A DNA stretch of 6,927 nucleotides, taken from positions 1-6,927 of the forward strand of contig JAFMIX010000117.1 of assembly GCA_017853785.1 (NCBI GenBank), read 5' to 3'. The position numbers and the translations under genes are program-made. This stretch comes from Verrucomicrobiales bacterium. Lineage in GTDB: Bacteria > Verrucomicrobiota > Verrucomicrobiia > Limisphaerales > JAFMIX01. Position 1 is the stretch's first letter; each line of letters opens with the position of its first letter. The notes under the pieces are model-generated. The model was not told the origin of the DNA. It searched no databases and was given only the letters and a program-made list of their open reading frames with translations. Shown piece after piece: positions 6,017-6,927 of the stretch.

Positions 6017-6927
6017 TTATTCCGGCTTGCTGCCGGAATTTTTTTCCAGCGTGGCGACCCGGCGGAGCAGTTCGGGCAGGCGTTGCAGCGCGATGAGTTG
6101 GCGCTTCGTCTCCTTGTCCGGCTGTGCGGGCGTGCCCCACAATTTTTCGCCGGCGGGCACGTCGCGCATGACGCCAGATTGCGCGGCGACGACGGCTTGG
6201 TCGCCGATCTGGAGGTGTCCGGCCAGCCCGGCCTGGCCGCCGAGGATGACATAGTTGCCAAGTTTCGTGCTGCCGGCGATGCCGGCCTGCGCCACGATGA
6301 TGCAATGTTCGCCGATGACGTCGTTGTGGGCGATCTGCACCAGGTTGTCGATCTTCGTGCCGCGCCCGATGATGGTGGCGCCCAAGGCGCCGCGATCGAT
6401 CGTCACATTCGCGCCGATCTCCACGTCGTCGCCGATGATGACGTTGCCAATCTGCGGGACTTTGAGGTGCGCGCCGGCGGCGAAAACGTAACCGAATCCA
6501 TCCGCGCCGATCACGCTTCCGGCGTGGATGCGCACGCGGCTGCCGATCTGCGATCGGGGATAGACCGTGACTTGCGGGAACAATTGCGAGTCCGCACCGA
6601 TGGCGGAGTCGGCTCCGATGTGGTTGCCGCCGCGCAAGACGGCGCGGGCGCCGATGGCGACGCGTTCGCCCAACACGCAATGCGGCCCGACATGCGCCGT
6701 GGCGTCGATGCGGGCGCTCGGGGCGATGACGGCGGTGGGATGGATGCCGGGGGCGAAAGTAGGTTCCGGGAAAAATAGCGGCAGCACCTTGGCGAAGGCG
6801 ACGCGGGGGTTGGCGACGCGAATGAGAACCTTCTTGGACGTGGTGATGTTGGTGTGGACGAGGATGGCGCTGGCGGCGCCGGCTTCGGCTTGCGCGAGAT
6901 AGGTATCGTTTTCCGCGAATGTGAGGT
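6017..6927 (-). CDS. lpxD: UDP-3-O-acylglucosamine N-acyltransferase LpxD (5' end outside window)
   Basis: LpxD adds the second hydroxyacyl chain, from acyl-ACP, to UDP-3-O-acylglucosamine, giving UDP-2,3-diacylglucosamine, the third committed step of lipid A synthesis in the cytoplasm. The frame is open to the window edge; 302 residues are visible. The first stretch, LTFAENDTYLAQAEAG, then AILVHTN and VANPRVAFAKVLPLFFP, is the N-terminal uridine-binding domain, so the GTG at 6785-6787 inside it is not the start. A long left-handed beta-helix of hexapeptide repeats follows, with GADGFGYVF, NVTIDRGALGATIIG and KIDNLVQIAHN. The catalytic His is encoded at 6326-6328 and corresponds to E. coli His239; it is visible residue 200, implying about 39 missing residues. 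The end (LIALQRLPELLRRVATLEK) is the usual C-terminal helix. The TAA is at 6017-6019, and thiH begins 57 bases further on in the same direction. Confidence 0.96.
   Translation of the reverse strand, partial: LTFAENDTYLAQAEAGAASAILVHTNITTSKKVLIRVANPRVAFAKVLPLFFPEPTFAPGIHPTAVIAPSARIDATAHVGPHCVLGERVAIGARAVLRGGNHIGADSAIGADSQLFPQVTVYPRSQIGSRVRIHAGSVIGADGFGYVFAAGAHLKVPQIGNVIIGDDVEIGANVTIDRGALGATIIGRGTKIDNLVQIAHNDVIGEHCIIVAQAGIAGSTKLGNYVILGGQAGLAGHLQIGDQAVVAAQSGVMRDVPAGEKLWGTPAQPDKETKRQLIALQRLPELLRRVATLEKNSGSKPE
6019..6045 (+). other. Hairpin plus T-run at the 3' end of lpxD, oriented antisense to it
   Basis: ATTCCGG (6019-6025) pairs perfectly with CCGGAAT (6033-6039) around a 7-base loop, and a run of seven T follows on the + strand (6039-6045). 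It lies within the last codons of lpxD. Its terminator-like polarity is for + strand transcripts, so it would stop antisense transcription into lpxD rather than end the lpxD message. The short stem means chance cannot be excluded. Confidence 0.3.

Noticed and set aside
5144..6778. 544-codon open frame on the plus strand
   Set aside because: It is entirely antisense to thiH and lpxD, both of which have clear family motifs on the other strand. The translation, rich in Ala, Gly, Asp and Arg, looks like a composition artefact.
6017..6787. lpxD starting at the GTG at 6785-6787
   Set aside because: The frame stays open to the window edge and the upstream codons encode the conserved N-terminal domain (VANPRVAFAK), so the true start is outside the window.

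Overview
The window is GC-rich, densely coded bacterial DNA holding seven protein genes, two of them cut by the window edges. The gene set suggests a Gram-negative member of the Planctomycetota-Verrucomicrobiota-Chlamydiota group, most likely a Verrucomicrobiota bacterium. This is an inference. It rests on the Gfo/Idh/MocA oxidoreductase paired with a secreted discoidin-like protein, an Agl23-like GT-C membrane protein, LpxD (so lipid A is made), Shine-Dalgarno motifs that are hard to find, and an intergenic repeat of a kind scattered through such genomes. I see no tRNA, rRNA, CRISPR array, insertion sequence or phage gene.

Left part (1-1327, + strand): the C-terminal two thirds or so of a Gfo/Idh/MocA oxidoreductase, then 14 bases later a secreted discoidin-like protein, closed by a strong intrinsic terminator at 1293-1326. 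Next comes a 145-base intergenic stretch whose last 75 bases form an imperfect inverted repeat (1402-1474). When translated by chance on the minus strand, this element gives the familiar 'HAKTAKGAK ... LRPLRLWREA' spurious peptide.

Middle part (1472-3855, + strand): a two-gene unit made of a 12-or-so-helix GT-C glycosyltransferase-like protein (TIGR03663/Agl23-like) and a compact ApbE-type FAD:protein FMN transferase. Their stop and start codons overlap as ATGA, so translation is probably coupled. The first gene's apparent GTG start falls inside the repeat, so its true start is uncertain.

Right part (6927-3864, - strand): lpxD (its N-terminus, about 39 residues, lies off the window), a lone thiH (2-iminoacetate synthase of thiazole synthesis), and a calcineurin-like metallophosphoesterase with a twin-arginine leader. 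All run in the same direction with gaps of 57 and 41 bases and may be co-transcribed. The phosphoesterase meets the apbE-like gene tail to tail with only 8 bases between the stops. The most interesting link is that LpxD makes UDP-2,3-diacylglucosamine, and a YaeI-type phosphoesterase (LpxG) is what cleaves that compound in Chlamydia. The phosphoesterase two genes downstream is therefore a candidate for the next lipid A step, although its Tat-like leader argues for export instead.

No clearly new multi-gene system is visible.
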